DNA from: a bacterium
GTDB taxonomy: Bacteria; Armatimonadota; Chthonomonadetes; Chthonomonadales; Chthonomonadaceae
Length of the DNA stretch: 64,000 nucleotides
Direction of reading: 5' to 3'
NCBI GenBank assembly: GCA_021805395.1
Contig: JAJZFJ010000043.1
Location: forward strand, 1-64,000
Below, piece by piece: positions 10,578-19,229 of the stretch. How positions within the stretch are numbered: the first letter of the stretch is position 1; each line of letters opens with the position of its first letter. The translations under genes were made by a program, and so were the position numbers. Below the pieces are notes generated by a model. That model made no database searches and had not been told where the DNA came from. It saw nothing but the letters and a program-made list of their open reading frames with translations.

Positions 10578-11399
10578 TTGATCCCAGATAGAAATCAGTC
10601 GCTGATGCGATTTTGGCCATTGCCCTTACTGGTCATGTTAGGGGCAATGCTTGGCGTTTGGCACGACAATAATCTGCAGCACGGGCGCCCTGATACACTC
10701 TCAGCTCTTATTACAACTGTAGCGAGCACTCCCGCCACTTTACTGTCCAGCACATCTCAATGGGTAGACCATAAAACCAGCTGGATCTTTCATGGTTACC
10801 AGATATCCAGAGAGAACCGAAGACTCAAAAGCGAGATTGCGGCACTCAAACAGCAGAACATTCAGCTTCAAGTGGAGGCTTCAAGAGGTGTTCGACTCAG
10901 TCAAGCCCAAAAACTGTACCAGAGCAGTTCTCCTCCACCCGTTGCCGCACGTGTTATCTCACTTCGATCTGATCCTGATTTCGATACTATCATAATTAAC
11001 CGTGGAACCAATAGCTCTATCCATAAGCATAGCGTGGTAATAACTCCCAATGGACTGGTAGGCGAAGTATACGAGGTTTCAGCAAACACTGCAGGTGTTG
11101 TCCTGATCACAGATCCTAATGGTATGGTGAGTGCACGAGACCTGAGGGCGGGAGCACATGCTGTTGGAATGTGCAAAGGAGATTTCAGCAGCCTCATACC
11201 TATGGTGAATATCTCAGCAGAATCTGACATCGCACCGGGGGATGAAGTAGTAACTTCGGGTTATGGCGTCTACCCTCCGGGCATACTCATCGGAAAAGTC
11301 CTCGCTGTACACCTGGATCGCGCTCAGATGGAGAAGGTTGCCACAATTCAAGCTGCAGTGCACTTCAGCTCTCTCTCAGAGGTTTACGTAATTCAATGA
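10578..11399 (+). CDS. mreC: Rod shape-determining protein MreC
   Basis: 273 residues starting at TTG, with GGTGGAGG upstream. One membrane segment lies at about residues 12-30, then a coiled coil (ENRRLKSEIAALKQQN) at about 75-100, then the beta-rich periplasmic MreC domain with HSVVITPNGLVGEV and GDEVVTSGYG. MreC is the periplasmic scaffold linking MreB/MreD to the elongation peptidoglycan synthases. It begins 24 bases after mreB and overlaps mreD by four bases, so translation is probably coupled. Confidence 0.93.
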   Translation: MIPDRNQSLMRFWPLPLLVMLGAMLGVWHDNNLQHGRPDTLSALITTVASTPATLLSSTSQWVDHKTSWIFHGYQISRENRRLKSEIAALKQQNIQLQVEASRGVRLSQAQKLYQSSSPPPVAARVISLRSDPDFDTIIINRGTNSSIHKHSVVITPNGLVGEVYEVSANTAGVVLITDPNGMVSARDLRAGAHAVGMCKGDFSSLIPMVNISAESDIAPGDEVVTSGYGVYPPGILIGKVLAVHLDRAQMEKVATIQAAVHFSSLSEVYVIQ

Positions 11400-11920
11400 C
11401 CCCTTCAATCCGCAGGGGAATCATTCTTACTGTCGCTGTGCCAGTAATGACTTTGGCTCAAATGCTGCTTGCCTCATCACTCACGATTTTTACCGCAACG
11501 CCTGATTTCCTGCTTCTGCTGGCACTACTTGCTGCAATGCTAATGGATGCCAATTCCAGTGCGTTGTTTGGCTTCATCTCAGGAACTGTGTACGCATCCA
11601 TCTCCGCCCCACCGGAAGCAGGTTATGGAGCAATCATTGTTAGCTGGACAATCACATGTTTTCTCGTGGGTTGGCTTGAGAGCAGGATATATCAGGACAA
11701 CTACATCCTCGCACCTCCAACTATTCTTATAGGAACTATTGTAGCAGGAAGCCTTTTCTTTCTATTCTCTCCACAAATTAAGCCCCCCCACTGGATTCAT
11801 GCTCTCGTTTTAACAGCCGTCTACAACTCAGTACTATCTGTACCGGTATTCCTCATTTTCAGAAAATTGATGGGTAAACCTGCTTCTCACACAGATCTAG
11901 GAATAGGTGGATTTTCTTGA
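11396..11920 (+). CDS. mreD: Rod shape-determining membrane protein MreD
   Basis: 174 residues, almost all hydrophobic, with five or six predicted membrane segments and the family's short polar turns (ATPDFLLLLALLAA). It overlaps the mreC stop as ATGA. Identification rests mainly on size, topology and position, since MreD is poorly conserved. It is the membrane component of the elongasome. The usual downstream genes for PBP2 and RodA are absent; a DUF3187-like gene follows instead. Confidence 0.88.
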   Translation: MTPSIRRGIILTVAVPVMTLAQMLLASSLTIFTATPDFLLLLALLAAMLMDANSSALFGFISGTVYASISAPPEAGYGAIIVSWTITCFLVGWLESRIYQDNYILAPPTILIGTIVAGSLFFLFSPQIKPPHWIHALVLTAVYNSVLSVPVFLIFRKLMGKPASHTDLGIGGFS

Positions 11921-12975
11921 TAATGCTTTCATGTATCTTCAAAAGATGTCAGCTGGTGTTTTCAACGTCCGTATTGTTATCTGGTCTTACCCTTGCTGGT
12001 GCAAGCAGTGCCCAGGTGAATTTTGGGGGACCGATACCCATGCGGGATCCCGACCCTTTTCACCTGCTTTTTCTGCAGTTCCAGCCTCAAACTCCAGATG
12101 TCCTGTCAACAAATAAGGAGAGATACCGAATTCAATTCGACATTATCAATAACCTGCTAATCCCCAACCCTATTGGCAGTGTAACTATAGATAATGAGTA
12201 TCAGAGGCTTATGTTCGTATGGAGCAGAGGGATAGGAGATCAAACAGAGCTTCAGGTGAATGGTAGTTTACTCTGGAGGGATGGCGGGGTGATGGATGGG
12301 CTGATTACGTTCTGGCACCATCTATTTGGATTCCCTGCTGACGCAATTGATGACCCTCTTGGAAGAGATCACTGGCCCAAATACCGTTCCATCCTTCAGG
12401 TTGTTAACCCTCAGGGGAAGACTATCATCAATTATGGGAACGGTTTCGGCCTGGGAGACACCTCTATCACCCTTAAACACCCACTCATACAGGCAACTCC
12501 ACGCAGTGCACTCGCTGCAAGACTGGCTGTAAAAATACCTACTGGCAATGCGAAACTGTTCCTGGGTAGTGGTAACGTGGATTTTGGGGCTGATATTGAC
12601 GCAAGATATAGCGAAGGCAGAGACATCAGTCTGTATTGCAATATTGGTGAGGTGATTATGGGACACGCTTACGATATACCGGGTGCTCAACCTCACATGC
12701 AGCAGGGTCTTCTGGCATTAGAGTACCACCCGAATGGTCGTGACAGGTATATCCTGCAAGTGGATGCTAACAGCCTTGCAGTACGAACGGGAAACAGTTT
12801 TGCAGACTCTGCGGCAGTCACTGCAACTTTTGGCGTCACCCACATCATGAACCGCCATCTTGCACTATATGCCTCCTATTCCGAAAATGGGGATATTCAC
12901 AACTACACTCTCCCCGGTTTTAGTAATATAGGGCCCGATATCTCCTTTAGCTTTGGAGCGGAATATCACCCTTAA
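11917..12975 (+). CDS. DUF3187-like predicted outer-membrane beta-barrel protein
   Basis: 352 residues from a TTG that overlaps the mreD stop (an ATG lies 6 bases later). A signal peptide (STSVLLSGLTLAGASSAQ) ends near residue 32. The mature protein alternates polar and hydrophobic residues as in a porin-like barrel, with conserved-looking pieces such as GVMDGLITFWHHLFG and GLGDTSITLKH, and ends in a C-terminal strand. The resemblance to DUF3187 (PF11383) is from recall of the family pattern and is moderate. The function is unknown. Overlap with mreD implies coupled expression with the cell-shape operon, so it may belong to the envelope elongation machinery. Confidence 0.65.
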   Translation: MIMLSCIFKRCQLVFSTSVLLSGLTLAGASSAQVNFGGPIPMRDPDPFHLLFLQFQPQTPDVLSTNKERYRIQFDIINNLLIPNPIGSVTIDNEYQRLMFVWSRGIGDQTELQVNGSLLWRDGGVMDGLITFWHHLFGFPADAIDDPLGRDHWPKYRSILQVVNPQGKTIINYGNGFGLGDTSITLKHPLIQATPRSALAARLAVKIPTGNAKLFLGSGNVDFGADIDARYSEGRDISLYCNIGEVIMGHAYDIPGAQPHMQQGLLALEYHPNGRDRYILQVDANSLAVRTGNSFADSAAVTATFGVTHIMNRHLALYASYSENGDIHNYTLPGFSNIGPDISFSFGAEYHP

Positions 12976-13019
12976 ACGTTATTTAACATAGATCACAATT
13001 TCGGCAATGGAGGCTTTTG

Positions 13020-13853
13020 GTGAAGAGTGGATTAATATTTGGTGCAATTATGCCACATGGAGGAATGATTCCTGAAATTGCAGGAACAGACAGGGAGATA
13101 ATGGCTCCCTTGCACGAGATGTGTTCCAGGGTAGGCAGTGAATGCAGTGACGCCTCACCACAAACTGTGATTGTGATAACTCCTCACGGACACTGCCAGC
13201 CCGATGCTTTTACAGTTGCCCTCGCTTCCACTGCTCGAGGCAAGCTATCAGGCACGGATGGAAAAATTGAATCCCAGTTTGAAATGGATGTAGATCTTGC
13301 AAAAGAGATCGTAAAACAGTGTCAGAATGAAGACTTACCAATAAGAAGCGTTGTACCTGTTAATGTGGATGAGACACTTGCACCTCTAGACATGGATTGG
13401 GGAGCTTATATTCCGCTTTGGTACTGCGGAGCCAACTTCACTCCTCCACCCCGTGTAGTTGTTTGTACCCCCTGTTTTGGCCTGGGGCTTATGGAACACC
13501 GCCTGTTTGGAATAGCTATTACTAAAGCAGCCAAAGTACTGGGAAGAGATGTTGCACTAATAGCATCTTGTGACTGGGCACATGCCCACATGGAAGATGG
13601 TCCGTATGGTTTTCATGAAGATGCCAAACAGCTTGATCAACAGGTGCAGGCAATTGTACGTAGAGACTCGCTGGGTGAGCTTGCAGACCTCTCACCTGAC
13701 TTGATCGAGAATGCAAAAATTGATGGACTCTGGCCCGCCACGATACTCTATGGGGCGTTGAATGAAACTGATCAAGATTCTCGCTTGAAAGGTAATTACG
13801 TTGGCTATGATAGACCGACATATTTTGGTATGCTGTGTGCTTACTGGAAATAG
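13020..13853 (+). CDS. Class III extradiol dioxygenase / LigB-domain protein
   Basis: 277 residues from GTG at 13020, placed 6 bases after GGAGG; a TTG one codon earlier is also possible. LigB-family signatures are an N-terminal MPHGG, ITPHGH near residue 60, and SCDWAHAHMEDGPYGFH near 185, which carries the iron-binding or catalytic histidines. Classical members cleave catechols; the MEMO/AmmeMemo relatives have other roles, and the substrate cannot be read here. No aromatic-degradation genes are nearby, so a MEMO-like or unknown role is at least as likely. Confidence 0.75.
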   Translation: MKSGLIFGAIMPHGGMIPEIAGTDREIMAPLHEMCSRVGSECSDASPQTVIVITPHGHCQPDAFTVALASTARGKLSGTDGKIESQFEMDVDLAKEIVKQCQNEDLPIRSVVPVNVDETLAPLDMDWGAYIPLWYCGANFTPPPRVVVCTPCFGLGLMEHRLFGIAITKAAKVLGRDVALIASCDWAHAHMEDGPYGFHEDAKQLDQQVQAIVRRDSLGELADLSPDLIENAKIDGLWPATILYGALNETDQDSRLKGNYVGYDRPTYFGMLCAYWK

Positions 13854-13910
13854 TGTGCATTCATAGAGTGATCACTCTAATGTATGTTATGCATGTATGA
13901 GAAAGGATTG

Positions 13911-14963
13911 ATGCGAATGGAACTCCAAAATCTGATTCAAGACCTGATAAGTTTGCCTGGCCCACCCGGTCAGGAACAGGCAGTGAGAGAATACCTGTCT
14001 CACTATCTGAACAGAATCGGATACTCAAGCACGACTGATGAAAAGGGCAACCTGAAAGTTGTGATTGAGGGAGACCCGAATCTGCCATCCGTATTGGTGA
14101 CAGCTCATATGGATGAGATTGCACTGATGATCACCAAAATGGAGGACAACGGAATCATCAGAATTGCATCCCTGGGTGGCGCATATCCATGGAAATGGGG
14201 CGAATCTCCTGTACGGATTCTCACTTCCACCGGGCAGCTGGATGCCATCTTATCATTTGGATCCATTCATACCAATCACCCTTCAAGTGTAGCAGAACAG
14301 GCTCGTGAAAAACCTCTTGAGTGGAAACACGCCCATCTGTTTACGGGAATGAACAAGCAGGAACTCGAAGCTGCAGGGATTAGACCAGGACTCCGAGTAA
14401 TACTAGCACCTAGCAGACGGCAGCTCACGGTATTAAAGAATCATTTTACCGGACCCTTTCTGGATGACAGGGCAGATGTTGCCGCAATGTTACTTGCCAT
14501 GGAGGAGATGAAACAGTCTCCTGTAATGAATGCAGGCAAAATCACATTCCTCGCAACCGTATCAGAGGAAGTTGGAGGGGAAGGAGCGAGGTTTCATCTG
14601 GTGAGAAACCCGGCAGAAATATGCATTGCACTGGAAATAGGCCCCACTACCCCGGATGCTGTTTTTGAAATTGACGAGAACCCAACAATCTGGGTAAGGG
14701 ATGCCTACGCAGCCATGGAAAGCAGAGATGCCGATATGCTGGCTGCATGCTGCAAGGATATTGGAATTACCCCGCACTGGCAGTATCTGTCGAGAGGTGG
14801 ATCAGATGCCTCCTGTACAGCAGCACAGGGGCTTTGTGGCCGACCAATTACTCTTGGGCTTCCAGTGGAGAACTCACACGGATTTGAAATAATTCATAAA
14901 GATGCAATCCACAAATTAGCTGCATTACTGGTTCATACACTTAGAACCTGTGCTACCTGCTAA
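13911..14963 (+). CDS. M42 family metallopeptidase (glutamyl aminopeptidase / endoglucanase M-like)
   Basis: 350 residues. The expected dinuclear metal and catalytic residues are present: TAHMDEIALM near residue 68, FLDDRADVAA near 185, SEEVGGEG near 215, ALEIGPTTPD near 240, and a final histidine in NSHGFEI near 320. M42 enzymes are cytoplasmic aminopeptidases that often form large tetrahedral particles and trim peptides. The ATG at 13911 follows GAAAGGA; earlier in-frame ATGs have no such site. No signal peptide. Confidence 0.88.
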   Translation: MRMELQNLIQDLISLPGPPGQEQAVREYLSHYLNRIGYSSTTDEKGNLKVVIEGDPNLPSVLVTAHMDEIALMITKMEDNGIIRIASLGGAYPWKWGESPVRILTSTGQLDAILSFGSIHTNHPSSVAEQAREKPLEWKHAHLFTGMNKQELEAAGIRPGLRVILAPSRRQLTVLKNHFTGPFLDDRADVAAMLLAMEEMKQSPVMNAGKITFLATVSEEVGGEGARFHLVRNPAEICIALEIGPTTPDAVFEIDENPTIWVRDAYAAMESRDADMLAACCKDIGITPHWQYLSRGGSDASCTAAQGLCGRPITLGLPVENSHGFEIIHKDAIHKLAALLVHTLRTCATC

Positions 14964-14987
14964 TAATCACCCTAGCACTTTTAATAT

Positions 14988-16124
14988 ATGAATACAATAC
15001 TGCTGTGTATTGAGGCTGCCACAACTCTATTACTCCTCTCTCTTACCGCTATGTGCATAAGGAATTTGGCAGATTACACTCCGCTGGAGGAACTGCCTGC
15101 GAAAAAGGGAGACAGCCTGTTCATCCTGATTCCTGCACGAAATGAGGAAGCGAATATTGAAACATGTGTTCGGCAAATTCTCCAGCAGACCTATGAAGAT
15201 TTTACACTGATCGTGCTGGATGATGCCTCAACAGATGGTACAGCAGAGATTGTATCCCGCATCTGCGAAACAGATTCAAGACTGCACCTTGTAGAAGGCA
15301 AACCGATCCAGGAGGGATGGGCAGGTAAGGTGTGGGCATGTTCTCAACTGGCCGAAAGGGCGATTAATCAACAGGCTGATTGGCTGCTTTTCCTGGATGC
15401 TGATGTTCGCTGCGAGAGCCAGTTTGTGGATGCACTCTTAGCGCACGCACAGCAAAACAGTGCTGGCATGGTCTCCACATTTCCATATCAGATAACAGAA
15501 AGTCTATCTGAAAGAGTTGTGCTTCCAATGCTGCAGTTTCTCATTACCACATTCCTTCCGGTCAGAATGGTTTGGGAATCGCCATCCCCAGCGATTGTGG
15601 CTGCCTGTGGTCAGGTGGAGCTTTTCTCATCTCAAACATATTCGGCTATTGGAGGGCATGCATCCATACCTCATTCCTTCCATGATGGGCTTCAACTGGC
15701 AAGAAAAGTGAAGGCATCTGGACATTCAGTCCGCTTGACAGATGCATCCAGACTAGTATCATGCCACATGTATTCTGGATGGAAGGAAGTATGGAAAGGA
15801 TTTACCAGAAATGCATACGAAGGGCTCGGCAGTTTTCAGGCTCTAGTGGTTATGAGTACACTGCTGTTTGTTCTATTCTTCATGCCTTTCCCCCTTCTTA
15901 TTGCAGCCTACGTTTATGGCTGGGCTGCATGGACGTCACTAGTGTTCGTACAAATTGCTCTTATTTTCCTTATTCGCAACCTTCAGCAGCGTAGATTCGG
16001 GCATCCAGAAGCTGTTATCCTTCATCCTCTCAGCATCCTGTGCCTGGTGACTATCCAGTGGGCATCCTGGTGGATTAACAATCGCGGACACAATGTGGTA
16101 TGGAAAGGCAGACACTATTCCTGA
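14988..16124 (+). CDS. Membrane-bound family 2 glycosyltransferase
   Basis: 378 residues. An N-terminal membrane segment (residues 4-25) precedes a GT2 domain with IPARNEEANI near 47, DDASTDGT near 78 and the metal-binding DAD near 138. A later segment with GWKEVWKGFTRNAYEG stands where processive GT2 enzymes have an RxxRW-like motif. Three or four C-terminal membrane segments follow. It resembles the CrtQ/HpnB-type transferases that glycosylate carotenoids or other lipids, but no carotenoid or hopanoid genes are close, so the acceptor is unknown. It starts 24 bases after the peptidase gene. Confidence 0.8.
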   Translation: MNTILLCIEAATTLLLLSLTAMCIRNLADYTPLEELPAKKGDSLFILIPARNEEANIETCVRQILQQTYEDFTLIVLDDASTDGTAEIVSRICETDSRLHLVEGKPIQEGWAGKVWACSQLAERAINQQADWLLFLDADVRCESQFVDALLAHAQQNSAGMVSTFPYQITESLSERVVLPMLQFLITTFLPVRMVWESPSPAIVAACGQVELFSSQTYSAIGGHASIPHSFHDGLQLARKVKASGHSVRLTDASRLVSCHMYSGWKEVWKGFTRNAYEGLGSFQALVVMSTLLFVLFFMPFPLLIAAYVYGWAAWTSLVFVQIALIFLIRNLQQRRFGHPEAVILHPLSILCLVTIQWASWWINNRGHNVVWKGRHYS

Positions 16125-16508
16125 AAGCCTTCAAAGCGCAATATTACTGAAATTAGGGCTGTTTGGGAAACTGCACTTTGATTTCAAGGCCATTAGCATT
16201 ATAGGGGCATCTGAAAGTAATACCAGCATGCGAAATCCAAGCATTATCCATCCTGTTACTTAGACGCCAGTCATTATCGAAACCATCGTCTGCACAGTGT
16301 GAGACAGTGAATCTTCCTCCTATATCATCTGATTTTGACAATATACGCGAAATTTAACCTGATTCTTGCAAATTTTACCTATTGTGCAAGTATCTTTGGT
16401 AGAACTGGTGTATAATTATCTACGAAGCGGATGGTTAAACGCGTGATGCTGTAATATCAAGCTAAATCTTCCACTTTAGACCACACATCCTATGTAGATA
16501 GAGGAATC
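16125..16508. other. Gene-free region before sigH-like gene
   Basis: 384 bases. A TTGACA at 16335-16340 and a TATAAT at 16411-16416 are present but too far apart (70 bases) to be one promoter; the TATAAT, 93 bases before the start, is the better -10 candidate for the sigma factor gene. The rest shows no gene or RNA core. Confidence 0.4.
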
Positions 16509-17216
16509 ATGGTGATGAGTGACACGCGCAACCATCTGCCTTCATGCCTCATAAAGTATGCGGAATTGACTGATAGCGAGGTTGTTCTTAGAGGACAACG
16601 AGGAGACAATCAGGCCGCTGAGTATCTGTTATACAAGTACCGTAATTTAGTAAGAACCAGAATTCGAACCTATTTTTTGATGGGCGCAGATAAAGATGAT
16701 CTGACCCAAATTGGAATGATAGGACTCTGGCAGGCTATACAGGATTACCGTGCAGACCGTCAGATATCGTTCTCTTCATTTGCTAAGGTCTGTATACAGA
16801 GACACATTATCACTGCTATTAAAACAGCAACACGTCAGAAACAGATCCCCCTGAATAATGCCGTTTCCCTCCACTCCACTTCGGATTCAGCCCCAGATGA
16901 GTACAGCCTTTCTGATCTCCTGGTAAGCACCGAGTCCAGAAACCCTGAAGAACTTATAGTTGAGAAAGAAGACACATTCGAGTTACATCGAACACTACTC
17001 TCTTTGCTATCTGAATTCGAGTGGAGTGTACTGGTTGGCTATCAGGTTGGAAAATCATACCGAGAGATTGCTAATGAGATGCACTGTAACACCAAATCTG
17101 TTGACAATGCGCTTGTACGCGTTAAAAGAAAGGTGTCAGAGATAAATCTTGGTATGGCAAACCTGAGCCAGGTTCTTTTGAATTCTGGTCTTCCCACAGA
17201 CAGGCGCTCTTTATGA
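16509..17216 (+). CDS. RNA polymerase sigma factor, SigH/Spo0H-like
   Basis: 235 residues. Region 2 reads AAEYLLYKYRNLVRTRIRTYF, then KDDLTQIGMIGLWQAI and ISFSSFAKVCIQRHI, a pattern very close to SigH of Bacillus. Region 4 (residues about 160-215) carries the helix-turn-helix GKSYREIANEMHCNTKSVDNAL. It directs RNA polymerase to alternative promoters; in Firmicutes SigH serves the stationary-phase and competence transition. No anti-sigma factor gene is next to it. AGAGGAATC precedes the ATG. The mid-part linker is longer than in ECF factors, supporting the SigH group. Confidence 0.85.
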   Translation: MVMSDTRNHLPSCLIKYAELTDSEVVLRGQRGDNQAAEYLLYKYRNLVRTRIRTYFLMGADKDDLTQIGMIGLWQAIQDYRADRQISFSSFAKVCIQRHIITAIKTATRQKQIPLNNAVSLHSTSDSAPDEYSLSDLLVSTESRNPEELIVEKEDTFELHRTLLSLLSEFEWSVLVGYQVGKSYREIANEMHCNTKSVDNALVRVKRKVSEINLGMANLSQVLLNSGLPTDRRSL

Positions 17217-17461
17217 TAGATGAATATGAAATATCAATTTTATATTCATCTAAATTTAGAGTACTACGGAACCTAAGATTATACAGAGAGACATGTGAAT
17301 CTGATAACTCAACCCCAAACATAACGTCACACTAAAACGGTCTCTATCGTATAGAGATGTGGTTAGCAATATACTGATTCAGACAATGATGCCTGAATCC
17401 ACGGTCTATCATGGAAGTATATTACTGCCTATTACTATTCGGATTCGAGGAGGAATCCATT

Positions 17462-18784
17462 ATGACAACGTCGACGAATACCATCCCTAACAGACAGCTG
17501 CAATCACCTAAACTACTAAGGAATGGAAAAACGCACATCGAAAGCATTAACCCCTATCAGAACGCTCTCCAACAGCTGGATCTAGCAGCAAAACATCTGG
17601 AACTAGATCCAGGAATTCACGAAATTCTAAAACATCATGAACGTGAACTCACAGTTCACTTCCCGGTTAAAATGGATGATGGCTCAACTAAAGTCTTCAC
17701 AGGATACCGCGTGCAGCACAATGTTGCCAGAGGTCCAAGCAAAGGCGGGGTTCGATACAGTGCCAATACTGATATTGATGAAGTAAGAGCACTTGCAATG
17801 TGGATGACATGGAAATGTGCTATTGTCAATATTCCCTTTGGCGGTGCAAAAGGCGGAGTTGTTTGCGATGTAAAATCGCTCTCCAAAGGCGAACTGGAAC
17901 GGCTCACCAGACGCTACACATCCTCTATCAGTATCGTGATTGGTCCAGACACAGACATTCCTGCCCCTGATATGGGTACCAATGCCCAGGTGATGGCGTG
18001 GATGATGGACACGTACTCCATGACACAGGGAAGAACGGTACCGGCAGTGGTGACTGGTAAGCCTGTAGCTGTGGGAGGCTCTGAAGGAAGAAACGATGCC
18101 ACTGGCCGTGGCATTGTGTTTGTGACGAGAGAAGCACTCAAAGAGTTTGGTAAGCGTCTGACAGACGTAACTGTTGCCGTACAGGGTTTTGGAAACGTGG
18201 GTGGTGTTGCTGCCAGCATCTTCCATGAAATGGGTGCTAAGGTAGTGGCTGTGAGTGATGCTGTGGGTGGGATCTACAATCCGGAAGGGTTGGATATTCC
18301 CAAACTCCAGGAGTGTACAAATAACGATGGCACTCTTACTACCCACAAAGGTGGAAAACCAATCACATCTCGCGAATTACTAGAACTAGATGTTGATGTA
18401 CTTGTACCAGCAGCTACAGAAAACCAGATTACGGATGAAAATGCTGACCGCATTAAAGCTGGAATAATTATTGAAGGTGCGAATGGACCTACCACACCAT
18501 CCGCGGACCGTATACTTCAGGAGAAAGGAATATTCCTTGTTCCTGACGTGCTTGCAAATGCTGGCGGCGTTCTAGTTTCCTATTTCGAATGGGTTCAGGA
18601 TCTTCAATTCTTCTTCTGGCAGGAAGAAGAGGTGAATTCAAAAATGGAAGCTCTTCTAGTGCATGCCTATCGTGAAGTTCGACAAATGGCGAAACGGGAA
18701 GAGGTAGACATGCGGCTTGCGGCGTACCTTATTGGCGTAAAAAGAGTTGCAGAAGCCTCCCTGATGCGTGGGATATATCCTTAA
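17462..18784 (+). CDS. gdhA: Glutamate dehydrogenase (Glu/Leu/Phe/Val family)
   Basis: 440 residues from ATG at 17462, preceded by GAGGAGGAATCC; the frame is open 51 bases further upstream but without a site. Signatures are GGVRYS near residue 93, PFGGAKGGV near 125 (substrate lysines), PAPDMGT near 170, and an NAD(P)-binding Rossmann motif QGFGNVGG near 240. It interconverts glutamate and 2-oxoglutarate plus ammonia. Length fits the hexameric bacterial and archaeal type. It is monocistronic, followed 26 bases later by a strong hairpin. Confidence 0.95.
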   Translation: MTTSTNTIPNRQLQSPKLLRNGKTHIESINPYQNALQQLDLAAKHLELDPGIHEILKHHERELTVHFPVKMDDGSTKVFTGYRVQHNVARGPSKGGVRYSANTDIDEVRALAMWMTWKCAIVNIPFGGAKGGVVCDVKSLSKGELERLTRRYTSSISIVIGPDTDIPAPDMGTNAQVMAWMMDTYSMTQGRTVPAVVTGKPVAVGGSEGRNDATGRGIVFVTREALKEFGKRLTDVTVAVQGFGNVGGVAASIFHEMGAKVVAVSDAVGGIYNPEGLDIPKLQECTNNDGTLTTHKGGKPITSRELLELDVDVLVPAATENQITDENADRIKAGIIIEGANGPTTPSADRILQEKGIFLVPDVLANAGGVLVSYFEWVQDLQFFFWQEEEVNSKMEALLVHAYREVRQMAKREEVDMRLAAYLIGVKRVAEASLMRGIYP

Positions 18785-18810
18785 CATAATACTTTGTATG
18801 TAACCGTGAA

Positions 18811-18856
18811 AAAGTCAGCATATACATATCCAGTTTGGAGTGTATATGCTGACTTT
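18811..18856 (+). terminator. Long perfect stem-loop after gdhA
   Basis: A perfect 16-bp inverted repeat: left arm 18811-18826 (starting AAAGTCAGC), a 14-base loop, right arm 18841-18856 (ending GCTGACTTT). It lies 26 bases after the gdhA stop and ends in a T run, consistent with an intrinsic terminator. The symmetric A/T flanks could serve both strands. Confidence 0.75.
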
Positions 18857-18902
18857 AACTCTTATTACGAAAATTGCTGCAGACCAGCCAGGTCTACAAA
18901 TA

Positions 18903-19229
18903 TCACCATGAGATACTGGTTTGATTTCCTGTTGTCTGAATCATAATCTCAGATGAACCCGAGACTCCCATATTTTCTGACTTGATGCCTATAAGGTGTG
19001 CATTATCATTTTCCAACCGAAAGAAGGGCACAGTTGGAATCATAAACTGAGGATCTGGCAATATTTGAAAATGCACATCAGGGGTGAGATTTGTCGAAGT
19101 ATATACCTCATCGCACCAAACAGGTTTAAGTGACGATAAAGTTGGGTGTAAATAGTTTGCAATGATAAAAATGGAGATCGACATCAGGAACACAAATAGT
19201 GCTGATTTCTTGCTTAGCGACATCTGCAT
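18903..19229 (-). CDS. Small membrane-anchored hypothetical protein
   Basis: 108 residues. One hydrophobic segment (SALFVFLMSISIFIIANYL) spans about residues 8-26, and a polar remainder ends in TTGNQTSISW. GAGGG lies about 10 bases before the ATG at 19229. No family is recognised; the protein may be anchored by its N-terminus with the rest outside. It sits between the gdhA terminator and a long gene-poor stretch. Coding potential is plausible but not secure. Confidence 0.45.
   Translation of the reverse strand: MQMSLSKKSALFVFLMSISIFIIANYLHPTLSSLKPVWCDEVYTSTNLTPDVHFQILPDPQFMIPTVPFFRLENDNAHLIGIKSENMGVSGSSEIMIQTTGNQTSISW

Noticed and set aside
17684-18346. 220-codon open frame antisense to gdhA
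   Set aside because: Lies wholly inside a strongly conserved gene; composition reflects the complementary strand.
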